Shown: positions 36,872 through 47,961 of the stretch, one piece after another
How the letters are laid out: each line of letters starts with the position of its first letter
Position numbering within the stretch: position 1 is the first letter of the stretch
From: Spinellus fusiger
Lineage: Eukaryota > Mucoromycota > Mucoromycetes > Mucorales > Phycomycetaceae
Direction: 5' to 3'
Assembly: GCA_025094145.1 (NCBI GenBank)
Contig: JALLLS010000008.1
Location: 617,464 to 681,463 of the forward strand
DNA: 64,000 nt
Notes under the pieces: generated by a model
The model's input: the letters and a program-made list of their open reading frames with translations, nothing else
Told to the model about the DNA's origin: nothing
The model's database searches: none
Translations under genes and position numbers: made by a program

Positions 36872-37234
36872 TTTATTTTTATTTTTGGGTGTTTGGTTTG
36901 CTGTTTGTGCATTGGGTATATTAGCCACCCCATGGAAAACTTTTGAAAAATAGGAATAAACATAGAAACACTTCAAATAAAAGAGTGAAAAAATAATACA
37001 AATGAATGAGAGAAAAATGATCAAAAATGAGAGATGATGGTAAATGCTAAGTTGATAACAGACATCCAAAAGGCCATAAAGTCAGCAAGGAAAACAGGAC
37101 ACCAAAAGAAATAACCGTCATCCTGTGGTGATTCGAAATCCAACAAGCAATCTACCGGCTGATGGCTCTGTCTTAAAGTCTTGAGTAAACGTGGCTCGAT
37201 CAATGGTTTAACATATTATAGGATTCTATTCTAT

Positions 37235-37416
37235 TGTTGAGAATGTTGAGGAATTTGACCCACACATTCCAAGAGACATTGCTATTGTATAAATTAGATT
37301 AATCTAACATAGTATGAAAAGCATATAAGTAGTTGTAATCATTGTAGTATAGAACTTTGAGAAATACAACTCTTTTATTATCAAACACACCTCTTGTTCC
37401 TGGTCGTTTCTGAACA
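37235..37416 (-). mobile_element. Probable solo LTR (left-arm copy)
   Basis: 182 bp from TGTTGAG to CTGAACA with a 4-bp CTAT duplication on both sides (37231-37234 and 37417-37420). A TATAAGTAG motif and terminal TGTT/AACA complementarity fit an LTR. The orientation is uncertain. The second copy is at 47780-47961. Confidence 0.55.
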
Positions 37417-37546
37417 CTATAAGATAATTGGAAATACAATCTGAGACGATCCGGATATGGAAATTAGACGACGTAAGAGAGAGAGAGATTCAGAATCAGC
37501 TTTCATTTACAGTTTAAATGCTTTCTTTTTCTTTTTGGTGCAGAAA

Positions 37547-38688
37547 TACAGTGGCTTTCAAAATAATAAGGAAGATTTTTCATGTCCCGGTATACTTCTG
37601 TAATAGGAAATACTTATTCTTTGTAATAAAAACACGCATTAAACACACAGTAGAGACTTGGAAATTGGATGAAGTATAAAAAAGGTCAACAGGATAATAA
37701 ATACAGATTTATTGGGTGGAAAACCTTCATATTTAGTGTTTCCATCCTTAGCCTCAATGACAGTCCTACATCTTCTTACTAGTATGGCAACTGGCATTGT
37801 CCTCTTGAAGAACATAGCCTACCACTGGATTCAGTGCCGAAAAACGAATCAGCTCATGGCAATAGGCCGTTTCTAAAACACTGGTGTATTTGGCACTATT
37901 GATGGATCCCTCCACCACAGCAAGTCTACCAACACCTTCACCAGAATGGAGAACCCCACAACCCCACACCACTACCACCAAACTTCATCCTCGGCTTCAC
38001 ATTATCTGGGAGTAGCCCCTCCTTCCTCATGCGCACTAGTCTGTTACGGCTGTTATTGCTCATCAGCTGGTGCTTTGACTCATCGAACCAGATGACTGTC
38101 TTCCAGTCTTCATCTATCCAACGAAGGTAGGTCCTAGTCCAAGTAAGCCTCAACCTATTGTGTTTAATGCTGAGAGAAGGTTTATTAACCACCATGAAAG
38201 AAGAAAGGCCAATCCTCTTTATCATTTCTCTAAAAGTGCTCATGCACACTTTGGTGGTCATCTGCTTGCGAGGCTGATCCAGTGTCTGGAATGAATCCCT
38301 TCCCACTTCGCGACTAACCTCTCTCTCTTCTCTCTGATTAAGAATAGGCTTTCACCCAATGCTCTTCTTGACCTTGAATCAACCAGCTTCCTTGTATCTC
38401 TTCACGATACGGGAAACAGACTGCTGACAAACTCCAAACCTAGCAGAATTGACAACCTGGCTGGTCCCATTGACAGTGGCCTCTTGATCAATGAGACAAT
38501 GATTATAGTCGTCACTGTTTATTTTTCCCTGTTTCCAAGAGGTTTTTTGGTGTGTTTGGTGGTGTTAGATGGGGTATACATTAGAGTGGAAAAGCGATAA
38601 ATGAATAATGTTTAATTTAAAAAAAAATTCAAGGGTAAAATTATGGTCTGAATTTGAAATGTCCCTTGTTTTATTGAAAGCCACTGTA
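37547..38688 (-). mobile_element. Tc1-type element, decayed (left-arm copy)
   Basis: 1142 bp with TA ends and inverted repeats TACAGTGGCTTTCAA. It is the mirror of 46508-47649, where it is described. Confidence 0.85.
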
Positions 38689-38927
38689 TTAGCAGATAGA
38701 ATGCTGTACCAAGAATAGAATATAAGAGCTGTCCAGTAGTAGAAGCATCAACAGTATCAGCAGAATATAGTTTTGATTAAAAATATTAAGCTGCAACTGC
38801 TATTTACTGAGATTCAGAGCAAAGAGCACCAGATACTGGATGTCTTAGGGCAGATATAGCAGTAGGTGAAGAAGTGACAGACTAAGAAGCATGATTAATC
38901 CACTCTGAGTTATTAAGGTCTATGTTA

Positions 38928-39725
38928 TCAGATTGAATTATAGGAGCTAAGGCAGTTGATAAAAATGGAATCAATACTGGATGCAAAATCCTCTCTACAA
39001 AAAGTAGGTGGTGGGTAGAGAAAAGAACAATGATGGCAATCAACAAAGTACCTATCCACAAAAGATGTCCACTGTAATAGAGATAATGGGTGGACAGTGG
39101 ATAAAAAGTAGTTAAAATATCCCATCAATAAGAATGTCTAGGAGAGAAGTAATATAGTCCATAAAGAACGGAAGCAAGATAAGAGTGTTGTAGAAGTGTC
39201 TTTGCTCAGAAGGGCATGTAGGTGCATAGAGTACCGATAGCTCAAATGATTCAAAGGCATTGTTGCATGAGTGATAGTATAAGAGAGGACTCCATGATTA
39301 ATAGTCGAGTAATTGAGAGAAAAGAGAAGAACAGGATAAAGTGAAATCAATCCATAATGAGAAGACCAGAGGTTATTAGAAGGTTGGAATTCCATGTGGA
39401 AGGTTTGTTGAAGATCAGGAAAAGTATGTGTTTCTTGCAAAGCAAGCAGTTGAAAAGATTGTATCCGTAGAAATCTAATAAATTATCATCGTTTCTTAAT
39501 GTTGTACATTTATACTCTATTTAATGATATCGATTGGGTCTTTGATGATTGTGGGATGGATAACGATAAGGAACAACAGAAAAAAACACGTGAGACAGAC
39601 AAGGTGGGTTGACTAGGCAGATTTGATGAATTCTCAGGAAGGTTTAAACTACCATATACAGGATCATCCAAAAGTATGAGATCTTCAGACTCAATAACCA
39701 CTGCACCAGAAAGAGAAGAATTCAA
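38928..39725 (-). pseudogene. LINE endonuclease fragment (left-arm copy)
   Basis: Mirror copy of 45471-46268, with the same stop codons and the same changed catalytic residue; see that entry. Confidence 0.6.
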
Positions 39726-40220
39726 AAGATCTGCGACACCAGCAACAAAGGAAGAGGAAGCAGTATCACCACCACCAACACCACCACCAACAATAATAAT
39801 AACAATAACAAGATATATATAAATACATAATAATCGTATGTATTTTTAATAATAATTAGTAGTCACTTGGCCCACTATGGGAATTTCGCAATCTATGCTT
39901 TGCTTTGGAGGAAAATTGGCTCTTAATGGGTCATTACTTATGGAACTTTTTGCTCATAACTTAAGCCGATGCTTATCAGAGTTACGTTTTTACAGTTAAT
40001 GTAAAAAGTGTGTTAAAGTGTTGGTATTTTATTTTAAATTCAACATAATAATAATAAAGATATATAGACAGAGAACTAAAGTATTTTTTAAGCAATATGA
40101 ATAGTAGATCTACCGTTTCTTCCTGGTATTTGTGAGTTCTTGGAATCCAAAAGAATCTTAATTCTACTTGTGGCTGTTTTATTTTTACGACTTAATAAAT
40201 GTTAGTTTCCCGTTTTTAGT

Positions 40221-41368
40221 ATATAAAATAAGATACTGCAGTTTGGGGCACACATAGATCATAAGATTAAGTGTAGGACCTTGAAAGGTGGGCTACAAAC
40301 AGAGAAAGATTTGAGAATGTCCTTGCTAGTGTGATATTGTAGACGGATGATGGGATAAAGAGAATATTACTGCTCAAAAAAGCATAAACAAAAGGTGTAT
40401 TTGTAATATAAGAAATATATTTCGCAAAGCCTTCCTCTGTTTAATAGATATCTAGCTTATATACTTTTTCTATCTGACATATTATACTATAAAAATTACA
40501 ATAATAATCTCTTCCAAAATCGTAGAAAGGATTCTTAGCATATTAATATGGTCCAGGGATAGAATACTTCCTGATTTTTAATAATACCAATTAAAAAGAG
40601 AAAACAGATACTCTATGGCTTTATCGTTTACATTTTCATATTGCCTCATCTCCTCCTTATGTCTATTGAAATGACACTCATCTCTCAATAGTATCTCTAT
40701 CTGTCCACTGCAACAAGGGTTATAAGATACACTCCAGAATAGTGCTGGTACTATTCTTTTCTCTTTTTTTTTACAAAAGAAATAATAGTGTTATCGTCGG
40801 TGGTGATTTCTCGTGGTGTTGTTATGAGAAAGGATATAAGGGTCCGTTATGTGTTTGTTTTCTTTAGCTATGGTATATTATGTATGTAGTAATGGAATAG
40901 TATATAAAGAGAAACTATCTAAAATTATACCGTATGCTTGTTATGATAAAGATACCTAGAATAGTTATTATAGACTGTAATGGCCACTGTGTTGATCAGT
41001 ATAAAAGTAGTCTGCTAATTAGCTTATTATCTAGAGAAAAAATTCATAAGCCTGATCATATCCGCTATGATCAACGAGTAGAGTCAGATGGTAGCCTGAT
41101 GGCACTAGTACAAATACCTTCCCAATTGCCAGATAAAACCAACAATCTAATATCTTCCTGTTGAGTATCTTTTGTATGTTTATTGTTATCTAGAATACAG
41201 TAAAATACAATCTTAGTCTTGAATCTTTTCTCTCTCTCTCAATCTCTCTGTGCATGTTTATTAATATATGTATGTATGTATGTATGTATGAATAGATGAA
41301 TAGATGAGTAAATGAGTAAATGAGTAAATGAATGAATGAATACATGAGTGAATGAATGAATGAATACA
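40221..41368. other. Unique core of unit 1, left part
   Basis: AT-rich. ORF 40934-41164 (76 codons) has no recognised features. A TATG/GAAT/GAGTAAAT microsatellite complex lies at 41265-41385. No transposase or retrotransposon domain seen. Confidence 0.4.
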
Positions 41369-42256
41369 TCAATGAATGAATGCAATATGATTTTCTCTCT
41401 CACACACTCTATTTATGTTTGTGTGTGAGAGATTACTCGGGATCTTCAGGGCCATTATGCCCTGAAGATCCCGAAAAAGAAGGAAAGGAAAGAAGGGAAG
41501 GAAAGAAATTTGGAGAGGAAGGAAGGATCGGAGAGTATGGAGGAGCAGGAGAAGCAGGAGAAGAAAAAGAGGGGGTCTTAGGGGTGGAGCAGTTAAACTC
41601 TTCTCCAGGGCCAAAAATGCTTGACCCCAGAGAGGAGACTTCCCCCAAGAGGCAGAAGAGCCACAAAGGGTAATGTATTCCCTTCTGCCACACACAGGGG
41701 CAGCAGAGGCACCAGAGACAACGGCACCAACAGAGGCACCAGAAACAGAGGCACCAACAGCACCAGAAACAGAGGCACCACGAGAGCCTGTATCATTATC
41801 AGTAATGTTAGTATCATTAGTATCAGTGGCATTAGTATTATTACCAAACATTGGGCGGCCCAGACGTCCCACTATGGGGCGAGGGATCCGTGTTGGGAAA
41901 GATCCCCCGCCTCCATCTCTTCTCACACGCACACCAACACCACCACTGTGCACACCACGCAAACCGCCACAAACATCGCCACAAACACCGCCACGAACAA
42001 CAACACTAGTGGTTGTAGGTGTAGGTTCATTAGGAGCCCCACGTGCTCTACGCATTCTATTGACCGTACGGTCAAAACCGCGGACAAGAGAAGCAGAACG
42101 AGGGCCAACGCAAGAAGAAGAGCGAGAAGAAGAGCGAGAACGAACACTACGTCTCCCACGAACTGGGGAACGGGAGCGGGAGCAGGAGCGGGAGCAGGAG
42201 CGGGAGCAAGAGAGAGGTCGAGAGATGGCGTTGGTGCTGGGAGTAGGTTGAGTCAT
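41369..42256 (-). CDS. Unidentified Arg/Ser-rich ORF in the core of unit 1
   Basis: Single frame of 295 residues starting MTQPTPSTNAISRPLS. The N terminus is an Arg-Ser domain (about 20-60) built by CGCTCCCG-type repeats; next comes a Gly/Val/Arg-rich region with VRGGVCGDVCGGLRG, then Asn-Thr-Asp repeats and Ser-Gly-Ala repeats. The last 70 residues are Leu/Pro-rich and low complexity, so the real end may be a splice site. GC content is well above the surrounding DNA. Several other frames are open here because of composition, so the coding strand is not certain. It could be a retroelement or cargo ORF with RNA-binding character; I do not recognise a family. Confidence 0.35.
   Translation of the reverse strand: MTQPTPSTNAISRPLSCSRSCSRSCSRSRSPVRGRRSVRSRSSSRSSSCVGPRSASLVRGFDRTVNRMRRARGAPNEPTPTTTSVVVRGGVCGDVCGGLRGVHSGGVGVRVRRDGGGGSFPTRIPRPIVGRLGRPMFGNNTNATDTNDTNITDNDTGSRGASVSGAVGASVSGASVGAVVSGASAAPVCGRREYITLCGSSASWGKSPLWGQAFLALEKSLTAPPLRPPLFLLLLLLLLHTLRSFLPLQISFLPFFPFLLFRDLQGIMALKIPSNLSHTNINRVCERENHIAFIH
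41438..41473. other. Perfect 15-bp hairpin with 6-nt loop
   Basis: CGGGATCTTCAGGGC, loop CATTAT, GCCCTGAAGATCCCG. Fifteen consecutive pairs with high GC in AT-rich surroundings. It lies within the tail of the Arg/Ser-rich ORF. Confidence 0.9.
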
Positions 42257-44975
42257 TGTAAAGAAAAGAAGAAAAAACCAGTTTATTGATTGACTTATGA
42301 TATAAATATGAATCAAATCATTAGAGTCGCGTCATCAACTTCACATGCCCTGAGATGAGTAGACATTACTGTGTGAGTTTGAAAAAGTTTTATGCAGTTA
42401 CCTTATTTTAATTCACCATGACTTTTGCTGCTATGAGAGCACTCATTCAAACTATATGCATCAAGCGTGGGTAATAAGTTCTGTGGCTCTGGTAAATTTT
42501 AAACAGTCGCTATTGTCCATGGTGTTGAAACTGTCACCACAGAAGAGTTAATTGCCATTTGCATGAGCAAGAAAGAGCTTATTACTTTTGACAAAACCAT
42601 TCAGTGTTTCTTTTGTGTTTTTACTGGCCAAGTTGACATGCAAAAAGAAAGGGGTCTATTTTTTTTTGGATTCAAGTTTAGATGTCCGTATCTGGAGACC
42701 CAATTAACACCATGCCACACTGATGTCTTATGTCCTGTAGACTCTATTAATTCTTCAACTTGGGTAAATGTATCTGTTCCATGATATTCTAATTACATAC
42801 ACTGTTGTATATATCTCCTTTTTTATTTCAATAGCCAAAGTTAAACGATACTTTCTTCTTTTTTGTGTGACAGCCATTTATGGTACTATTCTATTCAAGT
42901 GTTTCAGCTACACTCATATGCATTTTCTTGAAATTGGAATTGGAAACACAGCCGTGAATATAATTCAATAGCTCAGATATTGTCTTTTGTAAAGACAAAG
43001 TACACTGCATAAAAACATAGCCTATATGTATGGGGGATTTGAGTGTGTAGTTTGAGACCACGGGACAAAAGACTACTAGGACAGCATAGAATGGGCTGGA
43101 TCAAATGAAACATATAGACAGAAGACAAACAACAGTAACAAGAAACACCAAGCGGAAATTATGTTTGACTTTCGAACTCACACACTGCAGAATGTAGAGT
43201 TATGAATTATTCCAGTGGTAGATATAGAGTATAGAGAGAATACAAGTGCTGTTTATTCTACACAGTTGCTGTATCTTTTATACCTTTGATCTGTAGTGCC
43301 ATAAGTCTACCTAGCGGAATAAATAGTACATGTAGTAAAGGAGATGTAAATTCAAAGAATAATAGACAGATTCATCTGAAATTGATTTTTGTTTGTTTGT
43401 TAGTGTAATTAAAGACCGCTGCATATGATTCAATAGTGAGAAAACAGAGATGTATGTTTACGATACATGCAATTGCATCTATATATTATAATGTGGTATA
43501 TAAATACATAAATGAATAAAATGTTTATCAGACTATCAATATAAATACGATTATATAATAGAGACAAACTACAATGAAATACTTTATAAATACTTCTGTT
43601 TGTATTGAAAATAACAAATACCAAGTAAGCCAGTGTCTATGTGTAGCAGCTTGTTTGTTGTAAATTATTTTCTTTCTTTCTATGGTTTAAAGAAGAGAGA
43701 TAAACATAAAGACATATTTATTCTATTTAGACACTACTACTTCTTCTTCTTCAAGAAAACAGATGTTCATCAAAAGTACAAGTAGTGTTCGTCATAAGCA
43801 CAAATAAATAAATCGCATTGATTAATAAAACAAATTAGCAATAAATAAGAATGCACAAGTCCCCTGTAAGAAATTTATGGTATTTTATTGTATGGATAGG
43901 TTTATAGATGGACATGGATAATACTCATTACACTAATAAAAAGAGAGAGAGAAGAAGTCAATTATATCGAAATGTAGACTTCATTTCTAGTTTTCTTAAT
44001 TTCATTATTATTATTATTGCTATAACTAAATGAATCTCTTGAACACATAGTTAGAAATCTCAATACATAAAGAAGAGATTCTTAATAAGATAACATAGAA
44101 GTCATTGGAAAGTTACTTATAATTGGTGGAGTCTATTTTGGTACATATAATCAGAGCATCTCCCAACTACCATTTAATTGTTTTTAGGGTAATATCTTAT
44201 ATATTTAAAAATAAGCTCCTTAACATTTAGCTAATTCTTAAAAAAACTGTTATGTCCTTTTGTTGGATGCGTTCTTTCACTGAAAATTTAGGCCTTATTT
44301 CGAACAGACAAATAAATAGCTAATCTTCTTTTTCCCTTCTTTTTAAAGTTACTTACATGTCAAATCAAAACATATACTACTTAGACTGCTAACAGCCGGT
44401 ACATTCTCGAAGAACTCACCACATATGTCCTCTTAATTCTGTAAACCAACAAAACGAGAAAATAGAGGTTGATATCGAGGGAATTGACACTGATATATAA
44501 GAAGCTAAGACAGAAAATCAGAATTTCGATTTACAAGCTGTTATGGATATGGTCATTTACACAAAAGTCATTGTAACTGTTCAAATGATGATGGATACCA
44601 AAAAAAAGTAGTGACATTGTGATAAGACCAATAAATGACCACTTATTTCAAAGAATTAGTGAGACAAATCAGTCATACAATCCTATGAGCTACATACCTT
44701 TTTTTCTCTATAGGACAGTTAGGTTAGAATATAAATACATGTTGAGTCAATCATCAAGGTGTCAAGATAAGCACAATAAAACACTACTGCTTCAGATTGA
44801 TGTACAGAAATCATTCCAATCACTTGCATTTATCTGGAAAGCCCCTTTATCAGTACAGAATAGCTATGTATGTTGACATTAAGCAAAGTCGCTTGAATTT
44901 AATACGGCATAACCAAAACACACTGAGAAGAGATATACTAAGCAGTGTACATTATACTGTTACTTTAGGTCTTAC
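42257..44975. other. Unique core of unit 1, right part
   Basis: AT-rich, no recognised gene apart from the small Cys-containing ORF near 42500. Short ORFs at 42768, 43430 and 44619 have no recognisable domain. A GAGAGAGAGAAGAAG run lies near 43943. AT-rich DNA continues to the arm boundary at 44976. Confidence 0.4.
42504..42783 (+). CDS. Small unidentified Cys-containing ORF, possible exon
   Basis: Frame opens after a stop next to AAACAG (a possible acceptor) and reads TVAIVHGVETVTTEELIAIC on to CFFCVFTGQVDMQKERG and FKFRCPYLETQLTPCHTD. It is followed by a possible GTAAAT donor (42763) and a TTTCAATAG acceptor (42834). The spaced cysteines could bind metal. Not recognised; may be one exon of a decayed cargo gene. 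Confidence 0.25.
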
Positions 44976-45470
44976 ACTAAAAACGGGAAACTAACATTTA
45001 TTAAGTCGTAAAAATAAAACAGCCACAAGTAGAATTAAGATTCTTTTGGATTCCAAGAACTCACAAATACCAGGAAGAAACGGTAGATCTACTATTCATA
45101 TTGCTTAAAAAATACTTTAGTTCTCTGTCTATATATCTTTATTATTATTATGTTGAATTTAAAATAAAATACCAACACTTTAACACACTTTTTACATTAA
45201 CTGTAAAAACGTAACTCTGATAAGCATCGGCTTAAGTTATGAGCAAAAAGTTCCATAAGTAATGACCCATTAAGAGCCAATTTTCCTCCAAAGCAAAGCA
45301 TAGATTGCGAAATTCCCATAGTGGGCCAAGTGACTACTAATTATTATTAAAAATACATACGATTATTATGTATTTATATATATCTTGTTATTGTTATTAT
45401 TATTGTTGGTGGTGGTGTTGGTGGTGGTGATACTGCTTCCTCTTCCTTTGTTGCTGGTGTCGCAGATCTT

Positions 45471-46268
45471 TTGAATTCTTCTCTTTCTGGTGCAGTGGTT
45501 ATTGAGTCTGAAGATCTCATACTTTTGGATGATCCTGTATATGGTAGTTTAAACCTTCCTGAGAATTCATCAAATCTGCCTAGTCAACCCACCTTGTCTG
45601 TCTCACGTGTTTTTTTCTGTTGTTCCTTATCGTTATCCATCCCACAATCATCAAAGACCCAATCGATATCATTAAATAGAGTATAAATGTACAACATTAA
45701 GAAACGATGATAATTTATTAGATTTCTACGGATACAATCTTTTCAACTGCTTGCTTTGCAAGAAACACATACTTTTCCTGATCTTCAACAAACCTTCCAC
45801 ATGGAATTCCAACCTTCTAATAACCTCTGGTCTTCTCATTATGGATTGATTTCACTTTATCCTGTTCTTCTCTTTTCTCTCAATTACTCGACTATTAATC
45901 ATGGAGTCCTCTCTTATACTATCACTCATGCAACAATGCCTTTGAATCATTTGAGCTATCGGTACTCTATGCACCTACATGCCCTTCTGAGCAAAGACAC
46001 TTCTACAACACTCTTATCTTGCTTCCGTTCTTTATGGACTATATTACTTCTCTCCTAGACATTCTTATTGATGGGATATTTTAACTACTTTTTATCCACT
46101 GTCCACCCATTATCTCTATTACAGTGGACATCTTTTGTGGATAGGTACTTTGTTGATTGCCATCATTGTTCTTTTCTCTACCCACCACCTACTTTTTGTA
46201 GAGAGGATTTTGCATCCAGTATTGATTCCATTTTTATCAACTGCCTTAGCTCCTATAATTCAATCTGA
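45471..46268 (+). pseudogene. Non-LTR retrotransposon (LINE) endonuclease fragment
   Basis: One reading frame interrupted by stops at about 45685, 45708, 45711 and 46056. It resembles the apurinic-type endonuclease of fungal LINEs: LLALQETHTF (catalytic Glu block), then SLWSSHYGLISL-like strands, a GYFNY block where GDFNY is expected, and SSIDSIF near the end. Reverse transcriptase is missing. It is truncated and inactive. Assigned from motif order, not alignment. Confidence 0.6.
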
Positions 46269-46507
46269 TAACATAGACCTTAATAACTCAGAGTGGATTA
46301 ATCATGCTTCTTAGTCTGTCACTTCTTCACCTACTGCTATATCTGCCCTAAGACATCCAGTATCTGGTGCTCTTTGCTCTGAATCTCAGTAAATAGCAGT
46401 TGCAGCTTAATATTTTTAATCAAAACTATATTCTGCTGATACTGTTGATGCTTCTACTACTGGACAGCTCTTATATTCTATTCTTGGTACAGCATTCTAT
46501 CTGCTAA

Positions 46508-47649
46508 TACAGTGGCTTTCAATAAAACAAGGGACATTTCAAATTCAGACCATAATTTTACCCTTGAATTTTTTTTTAAATTAAACATTATTCATTTATC
46601 GCTTTTCCACTCTAATGTATACCCCATCTAACACCACCAAACACACCAAAAAACCTCTTGGAAACAGGGAAAAATAAACAGTGACGACTATAATCATTGT
46701 CTCATTGATCAAGAGGCCACTGTCAATGGGACCAGCCAGGTTGTCAATTCTGCTAGGTTTGGAGTTTGTCAGCAGTCTGTTTCCCGTATCGTGAAGAGAT
46801 ACAAGGAAGCTGGTTGATTCAAGGTCAAGAAGAGCATTGGGTGAAAGCCTATTCTTAATCAGAGAGAAGAGAGAGAGGTTAGTCGCGAAGTGGGAAGGGA
46901 TTCATTCCAGACACTGGATCAGCCTCGCAAGCAGATGACCACCAAAGTGTGCATGAGCACTTTTAGAGAAATGATAAAGAGGATTGGCCTTTCTTCTTTC
47001 ATGGTGGTTAATAAACCTTCTCTCAGCATTAAACACAATAGGTTGAGGCTTACTTGGACTAGGACCTACCTTCGTTGGATAGATGAAGACTGGAAGACAG
47101 TCATCTGGTTCGATGAGTCAAAGCACCAGCTGATGAGCAATAACAGCCGTAACAGACTAGTGCGCATGAGGAAGGAGGGGCTACTCCCAGATAATGTGAA
47201 GCCGAGGATGAAGTTTGGTGGTAGTGGTGTGGGGTTGTGGGGTTCTCCATTCTGGTGAAGGTGTTGGTAGACTTGCTGTGGTGGAGGGATCCATCAATAG
47301 TGCCAAATACACCAGTGTTTTAGAAACGGCCTATTGCCATGAGCTGATTCGTTTTTCGGCACTGAATCCAGTGGTAGGCTATGTTCTTCAAGAGGACAAT
47401 GCCAGTTGCCATACTAGTAAGAAGATGTAGGACTGTCATTGAGGCTAAGGATGGAAACACTAAATATGAAGGTTTTCCACCCAATAAATCTGTATTTATT
47501 ATCCTGTTGACCTTTTTTATACTTCATCCAATTTCCAAGTCTCTACTGTGTGTTTAATGCGTGTTTTTATTACAAAGAATAAGTATTTCCTATTACAGAA
47601 GTATACCGGGACATGAAAAATCTTCCTTATTATTTTGAAAGCCACTGTA
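46508..47649 (+). mobile_element. Tc1-type element, decayed (right-arm copy)
   Basis: TA-flanked, with inverted ends TACAGTGGCTTTCAATAAAA and the complement of TACAGTGGCTTTCAAAATAA. 1142 bp is shorter than a full Tc1 element. It carries the degraded transposase at 46700-47430 and lacks the terminal NPIE block. Mirror copy at 37547-38688. Confidence 0.88.
46700..47430 (+). pseudogene. Degenerate Tc1 transposase (right-arm copy)
   Basis: Pieces in shifted frames: SARFGVCQQSVSRIVKRYK-like helix-turn-helix, then MTTKVCMSTFREMIKRIGL, the first catalytic block VIWFDESKHQL, FGGSGV followed by a frameshift, EGSINSAKYTSVLE, and the second block VLQEDNASCHTSKKM. The third acidic block and C terminus are deleted. 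It cannot be functional. The left-arm copy is at 37766-38496, minus strand. Confidence 0.8.
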
Positions 47650-47779
47650 TTTCTGCACCAAAAAGAAAAAGAAAGCATTTAAACTGTAAATGAAAGCTGA
47701 TTCTGAATCTCTCTCTCTCTTACGTCGTCTAATTTCCATATCCGGATCGTCTCAGATTGTATTTCCAATTATCTTATAG

Positions 47780-47961
47780 TGTTCAGAAACGACCAGGAAC
47801 AAGAGGTGTGTTTGATAATAAAAGAGTTGTATTTCTCAAAGTTCTATACTACAATGATTACAACTACTTATATGCTTTTCATACTATGTTAGATTAATCT
47901 AATTTATACAATAGCAATGTCTCTTGGAATGTGTGGGTCAAATTCCTCAACATTCTCAACA
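47780..47961 (+). mobile_element. Probable solo LTR (right-arm copy)
   Basis: Mirror of 37235-37416 with the same 4-bp flanking repeat. No internal retrotransposon sequence adjoins it. Confidence 0.55.

Larger units (their letters stand above)
37022..40220. repeat. Left inner arm of palindromic unit 1
   Basis: 3199 bp, apparently identical as reverse complement to 44976-48174; paired coordinates sum to 85196 along the whole length. Beyond 40220 the two sides diverge abruptly (AGTATATAAAATAAG against AGTGTAAGACCTAAAG in the same orientation). Confidence 0.93.

Noticed and set aside
41621..42289. Plus-strand ORFs rich in Arg/Thr or Pro/Glu opposite the RS-rich ORF
   Set aside because: They are likely shadows of the repeat composition; the minus frame has an ATG start next to a plausible leader. 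Strand certainty remains limited.
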